Source of the DNA: Blautia_A aquisgranensis
GTDB lineage: Bacteria > Bacillota > Clostridia > Lachnospirales > Lachnospiraceae
Length of the DNA: 64,000 nt
Assembly: GCF_040096615.1 (NCBI RefSeq)
Contig: NZ_JBBMEJ010000012.1
Span: 1-64,000, forward strand
Direction of reading: 5' to 3'
Position numbers and translations under genes: made by a program. This document shows, in pieces, positions 8,511 through 17,926 of the stretch (position 1 is the first letter of the stretch; each line of letters opens with the position of its first letter). Below the pieces are notes generated by a model that saw only the letters and a list, made by a program, of their open reading frames with translations, was not told where the DNA came from and searched no databases.

Positions 8511-10499
8511 ATGAATGAGTTCAAACTAAAAGCCCCATACAAGCCCACCGGCGACCAGCCTCAGGCGATCGAGCGTCTGGTCAAAGGCTTCAAAGAAGGC
8601 AACCAGTTCGAGACATTACTGGGTGTTACAGGATCCGGTAAGACCTTTACCATGGCAAATGTTATTGCTCAGCTTAACAAACCAACCTTGGTACTTGCGC
8701 ACAATAAAACACTTGCAGCCCAGCTGTACGGAGAGTTCAAGGAATTCTTCCCTGAGAACGCAGTGGAATACTTTGTCTCCTACTACGATTACTATCAGCC
8801 GGAGGCTTACGTCCCGTCCACAGATACCTACATCGCCAAGGATGCGTCCACTAACGATGAGATCGATAAGCTTCGCCTGTCTGCCACAGCAGCCTTATGT
8901 GAGCGTAAGGATGTGATCGTGGTCTCTTCTGTATCCTGTATCTACGGCTTGGGTGCGCCGCAGGAATTTTTTGACATGATGATCTCTCTTCGTCCGGGGA
9001 TGGAGAAGGACCGTGATGAGGTTATCAAACAGCTGATCGATATTCAGTACACAAGAAATGAGATGGATTTTCACCGTGGAACCTTCCGTGTCAGGGGTGA
9101 TGTGCTGGAGATCTTTCCGGCGAACTCTACGGACCGGGCAGTACGGGTGGAGTTTTTCGGAGATGAGATCGAGCGTATCACAGATATTGATGTGCTTACA
9201 GGTGAGATCAAAAGTGTGGAAAGCCATGCAGCGATTTTTCCTGCATCTCATTATGTAGTACCTCAGGAGCAGATCCGTCGTGCGGCAGATGCCATTCTGG
9301 AAGAGATGAAGCAGCAGGTGGAATACTTTAAAAGCGAGGACAAGCTGATCGAGGCTCAGCGAATTGCGGAGCGTACCAACTTTGATGTGGAAATGATGAA
9401 GGAAACGGGATTCTGCTCCGGGATCGAGAACTATTCCAGACACCTGACAGGGCTTGCGCCGGGGCAACCACCGTATACACTGATGGATTACTTCGGAGAT
9501 GATTTTTTACTTATTATAGATGAGTCCCATAAGACAGTTCCCCAGGTTGGCGGTATGTATGCAGGTGATCAGAGCCGTAAACAGACACTGGTAGATTACG
9601 GTTTCCGACTCCCTTCTGCAAAGGACAACCGTCCATTGAGCTTTGATGAATTTGAGAACAAGCTTGACCAGGTGATGTTTGTATCTGCAACACCGGGAGA
9701 ATATGAATATGACCATGAGCTTCTCCGTGCGGAGCAGATCATCCGTCCTACAGGGCTTCTTGATCCGAAGGTGGAGGTGCGTCCGATCGAAGGACAGATC
9801 GATGATCTTGTAGCAGAGGTAAATAAAGAAATTGAAAAGAAAAACAAAGTCCTGATCACGACCCTGACCAAACGTATGGCAGAGGACCTTACCGATTATA
9901 TGAAGGATCTGGGAATCCGTGTCCGATACCTCCATTCAGATATTGACACTCTGGAGCGTGCAGAGATCATCCGCGATATGCGTCTGGATGTGTTTGATGT
10001 GCTGGTCGGGATCAACCTTCTGCGAGAGGGACTGGATATTCCGGAGATCACGCTGGTAGCGATCCTGGATGCAGACAAGGAAGGTTTCCTTCGTTCGGAA
10101 ACATCCCTGGTACAGACTATCGGCCGTGCTGCTCGTAACAGTGAAGGCCATGTGATCATGTATGCAGATAACATGACAGAATCCATGGAAAAAGCAATCT
10201 CGGAGACAGAAAGAAGGAGAGCGATACAGGAGGCTTACAACAGGGAGCATGGTATCATTCCGACCACGATCAAGAAGGCAGTCCGTGATCTGATCGCTGT
10301 TTCGAAGAAGGTGGCAGAGACAGAAGTGAAGCTTAAGAAGGATCCGGAATCCATGAACCGCAAAGAACTGACGAAGGTGATCGCCCAGGTAGAGAAGCAG
10401 ATGCGTGCTGCGGCAGCAGACCTGAATTTTGAGCAGGCTGCTGAGCTGAGAGACAAGATGCTCGAATTAAAAAAGAATCTGGAAGAGTTAACAGAATAG
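8511..10499 (+). CDS. uvrB: Excinuclease ABC subunit B
   Basis: A 662-residue UvrB, the usual length. It is the helicase-like, damage-verifying subunit that receives DNA from UvrA and recruits UvrC in nucleotide excision repair. Visible motifs are Walker A GVTGSGKT (residues 38-45), the beta-hairpin region YYDYYQPEAYVP, the DESH box in LLIIDESHKTVPQ, helicase motifs through GINLLREGLDIPE and QTIGRAARN, and the C-terminal UVR motif (QMRAAAADLNFEQAAELRDK) that contacts UvrC. The ATG at 8511 follows GGAGG; an in-frame ATG at 8496 overlaps that site and is unlikely. It stands alone here, without uvrA downstream. Confidence 0.97.
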   Translation: MNEFKLKAPYKPTGDQPQAIERLVKGFKEGNQFETLLGVTGSGKTFTMANVIAQLNKPTLVLAHNKTLAAQLYGEFKEFFPENAVEYFVSYYDYYQPEAYVPSTDTYIAKDASTNDEIDKLRLSATAALCERKDVIVVSSVSCIYGLGAPQEFFDMMISLRPGMEKDRDEVIKQLIDIQYTRNEMDFHRGTFRVRGDVLEIFPANSTDRAVRVEFFGDEIERITDIDVLTGEIKSVESHAAIFPASHYVVPQEQIRRAADAILEEMKQQVEYFKSEDKLIEAQRIAERTNFDVEMMKETGFCSGIENYSRHLTGLAPGQPPYTLMDYFGDDFLLIIDESHKTVPQVGGMYAGDQSRKQTLVDYGFRLPSAKDNRPLSFDEFENKLDQVMFVSATPGEYEYDHELLRAEQIIRPTGLLDPKVEVRPIEGQIDDLVAEVNKEIEKKNKVLITTLTKRMAEDLTDYMKDLGIRVRYLHSDIDTLERAEIIRDMRLDVFDVLVGINLLREGLDIPEITLVAILDADKEGFLRSETSLVQTIGRAARNSEGHVIMYADNMTESMEKAISETERRRAIQEAYNREHGIIPTTIKKAVRDLIAVSKKVAETEVKLKKDPESMNRKELTKVIAQVEKQMRAAAADLNFEQAAELRDKMLELKKNLEELTE

Positions 10500-10521
10500 G
10501 CTGTAAAGCAGCTGACAGTAC

Positions 10522-10552
10522 AACACCCCTGGCTGTTACAGCCAGGGGTGTT
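10522..10552. terminator. Strong hairpin between convergent genes
   Basis: A perfect 14-base-pair stem AACACCCCTGGCTG with three-base loop, between uvrB and the convergent Ig-like protein gene. No thymine run follows on either strand, so it is either a weak bidirectional terminator or an mRNA-stabilising 3' structure. Confidence 0.5.
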
Positions 10553-10585
10553 GCCGGGTATGCTCAATCTGTTTTTGGGAAAAGC

Positions 10586-11551
10586 TTATTTTGTAGTTGA
10601 AAAGCCCAGGGAGCGCAGGGTGATGCCGGAGCCCTTGAGAAGATCAGCCCAATATGGAATAGCCATATCCAGAGTGTCATTTGCAATTTCGGAAGCATCT
10701 TTTTGCGTCAGGATCTCATAAGGATCTGTAAGCTTCTGGAAGCGGAAGGATAAATTGGAGGATTCATTCCTGATGGCAGAAAGCGGAGCGGAGCTGTTCA
10801 TGGTGGCAATCAGTGTACCGGATTCATCATCGGGAAGTATGTTCATGTAAAAATAAAAGTTTAAGGAAGCTGCAGTAGAATTCATCGGGAAAGTCAAAGT
10901 AATATCACTTTTTAAATTATCGTGGCTGGAAAACCGAAAATAGAATTTAAAACTGCTGGTTTTTGGAATGTATGTGATACTTCGATATTCATCTACAGAA
11001 ACCTGCATAGAAGAAGATGACGAACCCAAACCGCTTAAATCCATATCGATTTTTTTGTATTCATCGTGTGTGTTAAGTTCGATTTTTACGCTTCTATCAT
11101 TGGCCTTTTTCCCTTTGCTCAGAATGTGATTTTTTAATTTTATGCCGGGCTTCGGAGCAGTAGTAGGGGTTGGTTTTGCCGGAGCGGCGGTGGGAGCTGG
11201 CTTTGCCGGAGAGGCTTTTTTTTGAATATTAACCTTACAGACAAAGCGGATCCCGTTTACCTGAGCGGTAACTGTGGCATTTCCTGCGGCTTTTGCAGAA
11301 AGCTTACCTGATGCAGAAACCGTTACAAGCTTCGGACTGCTGCTCTTCCAGGTGATTTTCTGTCCTTTTTTGAGACCAGTGATCTTCAGGGTCTTACTTT
11401 GTCCCTTGATCATGGTAAGCCTGGAAGAACTGATTCTGGGAGCGGCCTCTGTAACACAGACGGTACCAGATGGAATTGCCGATTCTGCCGGAAGCATGGT
11501 CAGTACAAAGACTGTCATCAGAGATATCAGGATTTTTTCCCATTTTTTCAT
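10586..11551 (-). CDS. Secreted protein with Ig-like (BIG2) domain
   Basis: A 321-residue exported protein. A signal peptide occupies residues 1-37 (KKWEKILISLMTVFVLTML, then TEAAP). Residues 40-112 resemble a bacterial Ig-like group 2 domain (TMIKGQSKTLKITGLKKGQK, ITWKSSSPKLVTVSASGKL, AAGNATVTAQVNG). A Pro/Thr/Ala linker (about 113-137, repeated APAKP) leads to a C-terminal domain of about 180 residues that I do not recognise. The domain is beta-rich with a run of five serines. There is no LPXTG or membrane anchor, so it may be released or held by the wall through the C-terminal domain. GGAGG precedes the ATG. It lies downstream of a broken response regulator on the same strand. Confidence 0.75.
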   Translation of the reverse strand: MKKWEKILISLMTVFVLTMLPAESAIPSGTVCVTEAAPRISSSRLTMIKGQSKTLKITGLKKGQKITWKSSSPKLVTVSASGKLSAKAAGNATVTAQVNGIRFVCKVNIQKKASPAKPAPTAAPAKPTPTTAPKPGIKLKNHILSKGKKANDRSVKIELNTHDEYKKIDMDLSGLGSSSSSMQVSVDEYRSITYIPKTSSFKFYFRFSSHDNLKSDITLTFPMNSTAASLNFYFYMNILPDDESGTLIATMNSSAPLSAIRNESSNLSFRFQKLTDPYEILTQKDASEIANDTLDMAIPYWADLLKGSGITLRSLGFSTTK

Positions 11552-11669
11552 AGCGCTTCCTCCTTCGAAAAAGATATAATAGTTCTTTCTATTATTTGAT
11601 TATAAGTAAAATTCCGGAGAAGGGCACTGGCATTTGTGACAGTAACTTTGCTATAAAGAAGAGAAGAAG

Positions 11670-12570
11670 TTATGTATGCTGTTCCCGATAGGCGGAAGGG
11701 GTGATCCCCATTTTCTTTTTGAAGCGGGTGTTGAAATAATATTGATTGGCATAACCACATTTCAGGCTGATCTCCTTCAGACTCATACTGGTTGCAGACA
11801 GATAACGGGCGGCTGCGGAAATCCGTTGAGATGTGATAAAGTCGCTGAGACTGATCTTCTGATTTTTTTGAAAAGAGCACTTAAATAAGCAGGGCTTACA
11901 TTGGCAGAGGCAGCAATATCATTGAGGCAGAGCGTATTGTCAGTGTAGTGTTCGTTGATATAGGAGATCACCAGTTCGCAGAGCTTCTGGTGATAATCAT
12001 TCATGGAGGAATCAAGCTTCCGGCATAAAAGATGGCACAGATCCTTCAGCCATTGACATAGCTCTTCCGTATTATGAAACTCATTTATGTGGTTGTAAAC
12101 ATACAAAATTTTAGCTTCAAGGTCATGCGTATCCAGATTTAATTCATAGAAAAATTTCAGGATCCGGCCAAGAAGAGAATAAATCTGTATGAAAGCGAAA
12201 TTCTTTGTGCGAAATTTCTGAGTAAGCCAGTCGGAAAAATTCTGAAACCAGAGATCTATGGCAGAGGTATCCTTTTTACAGAGAAGTCGGATCAGTTCAT
12301 CTTCTTTTGTATCTGAAAAATCTGCAACAGACAGATCAGAACCCAGAGCCTCTCTTCCGTCAAAGATATTCTGATGCGGGAAAAAGAATCTGTATTCCAG
12401 CGCATGTACGGCACTTTTGTAGGATTGGTTCAGATTCCAGAAATCCTGGACAATTGTTCCGATACCTGCATTGAGAGAAAGCCCCAGTGGCTGGCAGGCA
12501 TCTGCGATCGAGGAAATAAGTTCGCTGGTAAGCTGGCGGAAGCTATTGGACTGAAAATAAAAAAGTCAAA
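11670..12570 (-). pseudogene. AraC-type response regulator, truncated and frameshifted
   Basis: Reading leftwards, the frame opens directly after a stop near 12570. It encodes a regulator middle region (QLTSELISSIADACQPLGLS, NQSYKSAVHALEYRFFFPH) typical of YesN-like regulators, then the first AraC helix-turn-helix (LNDIAASANVSPAYLSALFK). In the run of seven adenines (coding strand) near 11863-11869 one base appears to be missing. The second HTH continues in the next frame (ISLSDFITSQRISAAARYL, then KEISLKCGYANQYYFNTRFK) to TAA 11670-11672. The N-terminal receiver domain is absent, replaced by IS66-related DNA. Two lesions make a functional gene unlikely, although the homopolymer slip could be a sequencing error. 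Confidence 0.8.
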
Positions 12571-12758
12571 AGGATATCTGAACAGAGGCTGTCCACTCAA
12601 ATCTAAAGGTTGTCTACAAACAGGCAGACCAGGCAGGATACATCAGCAAAGAGCTGGTTTATCCACCGTCATTATGCTGAAAAAGCTAATGACCGGAATT
12701 GGCAGTAATACAAAAATCTGTTATAATCAGAACCAGTATAAAGACAGGAGTTCCGGTT

Positions 12759-13990
12759 ATGGCATTTAAGTACACAGAAGAACAACTGAATAAACTTGAC
12801 AAAGAATTGTTGATACATCTATTCCTGGGCATGCAGGAACAAATGGAAGAACTGACCAGACAGACACAGTCATTAAATGACAAGATGCAGCTGATGATGG
12901 AACAACTGATCCTTTCCAAAAAGAACCGTTTCGGAAGATCCAGTGAAAAGATGTCCGAACCAGAACAGATCTGTTTTATGGAGATTGATGGAACGATTGT
13001 GTTCTTTAATGAGGCAGAAGCTGTCTGTGATCTGGATGCACCAGAACCAGATGACCTGGAACTGAAAATGCCAAAGGAGAAAAAACAGCCCGGAAAAAAA
13101 GCTGCTGACATAGCATCCCTTCCTGTCAACCGTATCGATCATTACATGAGCAAAGAGGAACTGACAGCCGAATTCGGTGAGAATGGATGGAAACAGCTTC
13201 CAGATGCTGTCTCAAGGTGCTATAAATTTGTTCCGGCTCGCGTCGAGATAGAAGAACATCATATCGGTGTGTATTCAAGCAAGCTTGATGAACATATGGT
13301 AAAAGCTCCTCATTCTCGGAATTTGCTTCGTGGAAGTCTTGTTTCACCGTCCCCTTGCAGCAGCAATCATAAACGGTAAATATGTAAATGCGGTGCCTTT
13401 GTATCGTCTCGAAAAGGAATTCGAGCGGTATGGTCTTGCCATCACCAGACAGAACATGGCAAACTGGATGATCCGGCTGGGGGAAGAATATCTGGGAGTT
13501 TTGTATGACCATCTACATAAGCTTCTGTATGATTATCATGTAATACAGGCCGATGAAACTCCGGCCCTCGTCAATAAAGACGGACGTTCTGCCGGAAGTA
13601 AGAGTTACATGTGGGACTACCGGTCAGGGGTTATGTATCCGGAGCGTCAGATCGTCCTCTATGAATACCAGAAGACGCGTAAGGCATCACATCCCAGAAA
13701 TTTTTTAAAGGATTACACTGGAATCTGTGTTATGGATGGATACCAGGTATATCATACGCTTGAAAAAGAGCGTGAAGATCTGAGGATTGCCGGCTGCTGG
13801 GTTCACTGCAGACGTCGCTTCTATGATGCGTTAGAAGTCATCCCGAAAGCGCATCAGAAAGAATCATCCTGCATCTGTTTATAAAACAGATACAAGCCAT
13901 TTACCGGGAAGAAGGAAAACTAGCAGGTCTTTCATCAGAAGAAAGGCTTGCCCAGCGTCAACTGGTGGTGAAACCACTAGTGGATTATTA
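12759..13990 (+). pseudogene. IS66-family transposase (TnpC), decayed
   Basis: It starts at ATG 12759 behind CAGGAG with MAFKYTEEQLNKLDKELL, then the leucine-rich coiled segment and KKNRFGRSSEK signature of IS66 transposases. An extra C in CCGTCCCC (about 13350) shifts the frame. The next block carries the catalytic aspartates in VIQADETPALV and GICVMDGYQVYH. A second shift near 13865 precedes IYREEGKLAGLSSEERLAQR, and homology ends at about 13990, so the final catalytic glutamate region is missing. No tnpA or tnpB accompanies it. Its left side abuts the truncated response regulator, so this insertion probably removed that gene's 5' end. Inverted termini could not be identified. Confidence 0.88.
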
Positions 13991-14105
13991 TATTTGTTGG
14001 AGTATTTGTATTGGATTTTTGGGGTCTGCTAATATCAAAAATAATTTATTTGCAGAAGGTATATTTCTAGATGATGAATTTCAGGTATCTTTTAAATGGA
14101 GTTAA
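13991..14105 (+). other. Possible 3' remnant of an unknown gene
   Basis: After the IS66 homology stops, the frame continues through GSANIKNNLFAEGIFLDDEF to a TAA at 14103-14105. It does not look like transposase and has no start. It may be the tail of a gene destroyed by the insertion. I cannot identify it. Confidence 0.25.
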
Positions 14106-14255
14106 GAAATCCTAAATTTTAGAATTTGCTGATTTATTACTTAAATCGTTGTTTCTTAATGTTTGACAAGTTCTAAGTTTAAATATCTCATCGTGTATGC
14201 TTGAATAAATTTTAAACTTGGGAATTTAATATCATAATATGAAAGTGTGGAAAAA
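14106..14255 (+). promoter_or_regulatory. Upstream region of the LacI regulator gene
   Basis: AT-rich. Two candidate promoters are visible. One is TTGACA at 14163 with a poor -10. The other is TTGAAT at 14201-14206 with TTTAAT at 14225-14230, spaced 18 bases. The second is closer to consensus spacing. Confidence 0.4.
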
Positions 14256-15236
14256 ATGGCAGGGATTAAAGATGTTGCAAAAATGGCAGGAGTAGGTGTG
14301 GGAACAGTTTCAAGAATGCTTAATGACAGTGGATATGTTTCTCTGGATACGAGGGCCAAAATAGAAGCTGCTATGAAAGAATTGAATTATACACCGAATG
14401 AACTTGCCAGAAATCTGTATTATAAAAAAAGTGGTATAATTGCGGTACTTGTACCGAATGTATCCAATCCTTTTTTTGCTGAGTTTGTTGATTGTGTAGA
14501 AGGAGAACTGCGCAAAGCCGGCTTCAAAATTATGTTATGTAACACATTGAAAGATGTAAAGGCTGAAGCTGAATATCTGGATTTGCTGAACAGACATATT
14601 GTAGATGGGATAATTGCGGGAATGTCTTCTTTGGATGAAAGTGAGTATTCTAAAATTCATAAGCCGATTGTTGCACTTGACAGATATCTGGGAGAAGAAA
14701 TTCCGGTAGTAACTGTGGACCATAAAATGGGTGGACGTCTGGCAGCAGAAGTGTTGCTGCGTAATGGCTGCAAAAGAATACTTCATTTCAGAAGTACTGC
14801 GGAAAAAGAGTCTTTATATCATGATCGTCATGCAGAATTTCAAAAAATTATGGATGAGCAGGGAATAGAAACCTATTGTTATGATCTGGACTGGCGGCGT
14901 TTGGATATTCAGTATTATCATCAGGTTGCAGAAGAAGTTATTGAAAAAAATCTGAAATTTGATGGGGTGTTTGGTGTAGACCGACTGGCTATTGAATGCA
15001 TGAATGGATTGATCAGACAACACAAAAAAATTCCGGAAGAGGTAAAAATAGTTTCTTATGATGGAACGTATATTACAGAATTGGTAGAACCGCAAATAAG
15101 TACAATTGTTCAGCCCATTGACAGAATGGCAGAGGAATCTGTAAAAAGCCTTTGTGAACTGATTAATGGAAAAAAGGTGAAAAATAAAAAAAGTATTTTA
15201 ATACCTGAATTCCGTAAAGGCGGAACAACAGTATGA
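14256..15236 (+). CDS. LacI-family transcriptional regulator of the fructan locus
   Basis: A 326-residue repressor of normal LacI length. The N-terminal HTH is textbook: GIKDVAKMAGVGVGTVSRML, followed by the hinge region NYTPNELARNLYYKKSG. Residues about 60-326 form the periplasmic-binding-protein-like effector domain (VLVPNVSNPFFAEFVDCVEG, ALDRYLGEEIPVVTVDH, and ISTIVQPIDRMAEES near the end). A GTG at 14247 is an alternative start, but the ATG gives the usual N-terminus. It lies directly upstream of the sugar ABC operon, whose leader has LacI-type palindromes, so it probably represses that operon and is released by a fructose-containing saccharide. The effector is inference. Confidence 0.93.
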   Translation: MAGIKDVAKMAGVGVGTVSRMLNDSGYVSLDTRAKIEAAMKELNYTPNELARNLYYKKSGIIAVLVPNVSNPFFAEFVDCVEGELRKAGFKIMLCNTLKDVKAEAEYLDLLNRHIVDGIIAGMSSLDESEYSKIHKPIVALDRYLGEEIPVVTVDHKMGGRLAAEVLLRNGCKRILHFRSTAEKESLYHDRHAEFQKIMDEQGIETYCYDLDWRRLDIQYYHQVAEEVIEKNLKFDGVFGVDRLAIECMNGLIRQHKKIPEEVKIVSYDGTYITELVEPQISTIVQPIDRMAEESVKSLCELINGKKVKNKKSILIPEFRKGGTTV

Positions 15237-15349
15237 ACAGATGTCATACACGTGTTGTGCATTTGTTACAAAACAAAGGATGAGAAACAAAGATAAGTAC
15301 AAAATATTTGTATATAATTTATAAAAAAAATAAAAAGCCTATAATTAGA

Positions 15350-15377
15350 TTGACAAAAACAACAAAAAGTTTATAAT
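15350..15377 (+). promoter_or_regulatory. Promoter of the fructan ABC operon
   Basis: Consensus -35 TTGACA at 15350-15355 and consensus -10 TATAAT at 15372-15377, separated by 16 bases. A near-perfect sigma-A promoter, which fits a gene held down by a repressor just downstream. Confidence 0.85.
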
Positions 15378-15414
15378 GAAATTAACAAGATGAAGAAAAC
15401 AAAATGTTTTTTAA

Positions 15415-15466
15415 ACAATGTGGAACGCGTTCCACATTGTGAAAACAAAATTTGTTTTCACAATGT
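15415..15466 (+). promoter_or_regulatory. Two overlapping perfect palindromes (LacI-type operators)
   Basis: The first palindrome (15415-15440) is ACAATGTGGAACG followed by its exact mirror, with the central CG typical of LacI-family operators. The second (15434-15466) is ACATTGTGAAAACAAA, a central A, then its exact mirror. They share the segment 15434-15440. Both lie about 35-85 bases downstream of the expected transcription start and upstream of the binding-protein gene, so a bound repressor would block elongation. The two symmetric sites may bind different proteins or one tetramer. Confidence 0.85.
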
Positions 15467-15585
15467 TAACCCGTAAAATTAGATTACTCCGGAGAATATC
15501 TAAAGCGGTTGAAGCAGTATGTAAATGGAACGGCATGATATTTACTATCATGGAATTTAGGATCTTTAAGAATAGGAGATTAAAA

Positions 15586-16815
15586 ATGAGAAAAAAGATT
15601 GTTAATTCATTAATTACAGCAACTGTGATTGGAAGTATGCTTACAGGAATGGCAGTTCCCTGTTTTGCCGGTGGGAAAAAGGACGGTGGAAATAGTATTA
15701 CAGTTCTTGTAGAAAGTGGTTCACCTGCAGAAGCACTTGCCAATAATACAGCAGCTGATTTCGAGAAAGAAACAGGCTGTAAGGTTGTTGTTGATGCTGT
15801 TGCCTATACTGGTATGTATGATAAGCTTTCTACCGAAATTAAAGCAGGACAGACTGCTCATGATGTTGCATGTATGGATTTTGTATGGCTGGCAGCTTTT
15901 GCTGATGCAATCGAACCAATTACAGATGCAGATACCAGTGATTTCCTTCCAACGTTGGAAGAAAGTGGAACAATAGATGGTAATCTCCTGGGATATCCGA
16001 TGTGGGTAAACGCTAAGATCCTTATTTACAGAAAAGATCTGATTCCGGAAGATAAAGTGCCAAAGACCTGGGATGAATATAAAGCACTGGCAAAAGAAAT
16101 GAAAACAGACGATATGTACGGAACAACAGTTTTTGGAAGTGGTTCTGACGCAGTTTGTTCCTTCCTTGATTTTGCCTGCCAGGCCGGTGCAGATGGATTA
16201 GTATATGACAAGGATGGAAATGTAAATATTACAGATCAGCCATATGTGGATGCGCTTGATTTTATGGTTGAAATGGCAAATGAAGATTGTACGCCATCAG
16301 ATTCTCTGGCTACTGCTTCTACAGAGTCTCAGGAACTTTTCAATAATGGTAAAGTTGCAATGCAGTTGAACTGGAGCCATCAGTATCCTGCAGCTGTTGA
16401 GGCACTTGGAGCAGATAAGGTGGGATGTGCACCAATGATTGCCGGCAGTGCAGGAGTAGGAGCAACCACAGGTCCATGGTATGAATGTGTAATGAAAAAT
16501 TCTGAGAATAAAGACATGGCACTGAAATATGTAGAATATATGTACGATCATAATGCAGATTATATGAACGGAACCCTTAAAATTGCCGGCAGAACTTCTG
16601 TTTATGAGGAAGCTGGAAAAGAGGCTGGTAATGAGCATACAACAGCAGTTCTTGACACATTGAATGAAAAACAGTCTCAGCCAAGACCTATGATTTCAAC
16701 CTGGTCACAGGTAGAGCAGGTTCTTACAGGTGTTGTAGAATCCTGTCTTGGTGGAGCAGATGTGAAAGAAACCCTTGAATCTGCAAAAGAAGAGATTGAG
16801 GCAATTGGGAAGTAA
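15586..16815 (+). CDS. Sugar ABC transporter substrate-binding protein (fructan locus)
   Basis: A 409-residue family-1 extracellular solute-binding protein. The signal peptide spans about residues 1-28 (RKKIVNSLITATVIGSMLTG). The mature part follows the family pattern: ITVLVESGSPAEALANNTAA, QTAHDVACMDFVWLAAFADA, and late VEQVLTGVVESCLGG. A cysteine near the cleavage region is not in a standard lipobox, so lipid anchoring is uncertain. ATG 15586 is preceded by AGGAG; an in-frame start at 15418 falls within the operator and is rejected. It is the first gene of the operon with two permeases, GH32 and GH91. It probably captures inulin-type fructo-oligosaccharides, sucrose or difructose anhydrides. 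The ATPase is not encoded here and is probably a shared MsmK-type protein. Confidence 0.92.
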   Translation: MRKKIVNSLITATVIGSMLTGMAVPCFAGGKKDGGNSITVLVESGSPAEALANNTAADFEKETGCKVVVDAVAYTGMYDKLSTEIKAGQTAHDVACMDFVWLAAFADAIEPITDADTSDFLPTLEESGTIDGNLLGYPMWVNAKILIYRKDLIPEDKVPKTWDEYKALAKEMKTDDMYGTTVFGSGSDAVCSFLDFACQAGADGLVYDKDGNVNITDQPYVDALDFMVEMANEDCTPSDSLATASTESQELFNNGKVAMQLNWSHQYPAAVEALGADKVGCAPMIAGSAGVGATTGPWYECVMKNSENKDMALKYVEYMYDHNADYMNGTLKIAGRTSVYEEAGKEAGNEHTTAVLDTLNEKQSQPRPMISTWSQVEQVLTGVVESCLGGADVKETLESAKEEIEAIGK

Positions 16816-16878
16816 AGTGACAAAGTAATAAAGAAAAAGCAGATTGCAGACATCTACCAAATAATAAAAAATGTAATT

Positions 16879-16978
16879 AAATCAAGGGTGATTTTACCTG
16901 GACATCGAACACACTAACTATGAATTTACTAATCTTCTATGATGTATGATGCAGGGAGTAAATCGCCCTTGATTTTTA
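16879..16978 (+). promoter_or_regulatory. Long stem-loop between binding protein and permeases
   Basis: AAATCAAGGG (16879-16888) pairs with CCCTTGATTT (16966-16975), and the stem can be extended with mismatches on its inner side. It is followed by TTATA. Such structures after a binding-protein gene commonly protect its mRNA and reduce read-through, giving more binding protein than permease. Confidence 0.6.
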
Positions 16979-16997
16979 TAAGAAAGCGGGAAATATT

Positions 16998-17876
16998 ATG
17001 AAATTGATATCAAAAAAAACACTATTGCTGTTTTTTCTTCCTGGCGCGATTTTCATGGGTGCCTTTTTGATTTATCCTATTTTTAAAATGGTATTTGACA
17101 GTTTCTTTAAGGTTGGAATTACAGGAGCCAGAACTTTTATTGGATTTGATAATTATATTAAAGCATTTACAGCTGGCGGTTTTTTGAAGCAGCTGAAAAA
17201 TACATTGATTTATATTTTGATTGCGGTATCTGTGGAAACAGTTTTAGGATTTATTTTTGCATTATTATTTGAACTTGATTATAAGGGCAGTAAAATAGTA
17301 CGTTCATTAATGATGACACCACTTATGATCGCACCGCTGGTTGCAGGTCTTATCTGGAAATTGATGATGAGTTCAAACTTTGGTATTGTCAATGAGTTTC
17401 TGACCAGAATAGGAATCTTGTCCAGTCCAAGTGATATTTTGTGGCTTGCAGATTCCAGATGGTCATTGATCGCCTGCTGTATTGCAGATATATGGCTGAC
17501 TACACCGTTTATGATGCTGATGATTCTGGCTGGCCTTCAGGGATTGGATACCAGCGTGTCAGAAGCAGCAAGAATGGATGGAGCAAGTAAGCTGCAGGAA
17601 ATTTTTTACATAAAAATACCAGGAATTAAACCGGTTCTGTTGACAGCATTGTCAGTGAGAATTATAGATGCGGCAAAGACTTTTGATATTATCTGGGCAA
17701 TGACAGAAGGTGGACCTAACAGTTCATCGGAGACAATCAGTATTATTATTTATAAGACACTTGTAAAGTATAATAATACAGGATATGCCAGTGCAATGGC
17801 TGTTATCTTTATCATAGTTCTTGTAGTGTTTACATTAGTATTTATGCAGAGTTTATGGAATCCAAAGAAAAAGTAA
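16998..17876 (+). CDS. Sugar ABC transporter permease, MalF/UgpA type
   Basis: A 292-residue inner-membrane permease with about six transmembrane helices. The first is at residues 8-28 (LLLFFLPGAIFMGAFLIYPI). The EAA loop that docks the ATPase is at about 190-210 (VSEAARMDGASKLQEIFYIK, then IPGIKP). It pairs with the next permease to form the translocation pore for the substrate captured by the upstream binding protein. It ends 50 bases before the next permease in the same operon. Confidence 0.93.
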   Translation: MKLISKKTLLLFFLPGAIFMGAFLIYPIFKMVFDSFFKVGITGARTFIGFDNYIKAFTAGGFLKQLKNTLIYILIAVSVETVLGFIFALLFELDYKGSKIVRSLMMTPLMIAPLVAGLIWKLMMSSNFGIVNEFLTRIGILSSPSDILWLADSRWSLIACCIADIWLTTPFMMLMILAGLQGLDTSVSEAARMDGASKLQEIFYIKIPGIKPVLLTALSVRIIDAAKTFDIIWAMTEGGPNSSSETISIIIYKTLVKYNNTGYASAMAVIFIIVLVVFTLVFMQSLWNPKKK

Positions 17877-17926
17877 AAGCTGTCAAAGAAAAACAGTAAT
17901 AAAAAGGATTCAATAAGGAGACCAAA

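Noticed and set aside
10522..10552. Classical rho-independent terminator for uvrB
   Set aside because: The stem is very strong but no thymine run follows on either strand, so it is listed only as a probable bidirectional hairpin.
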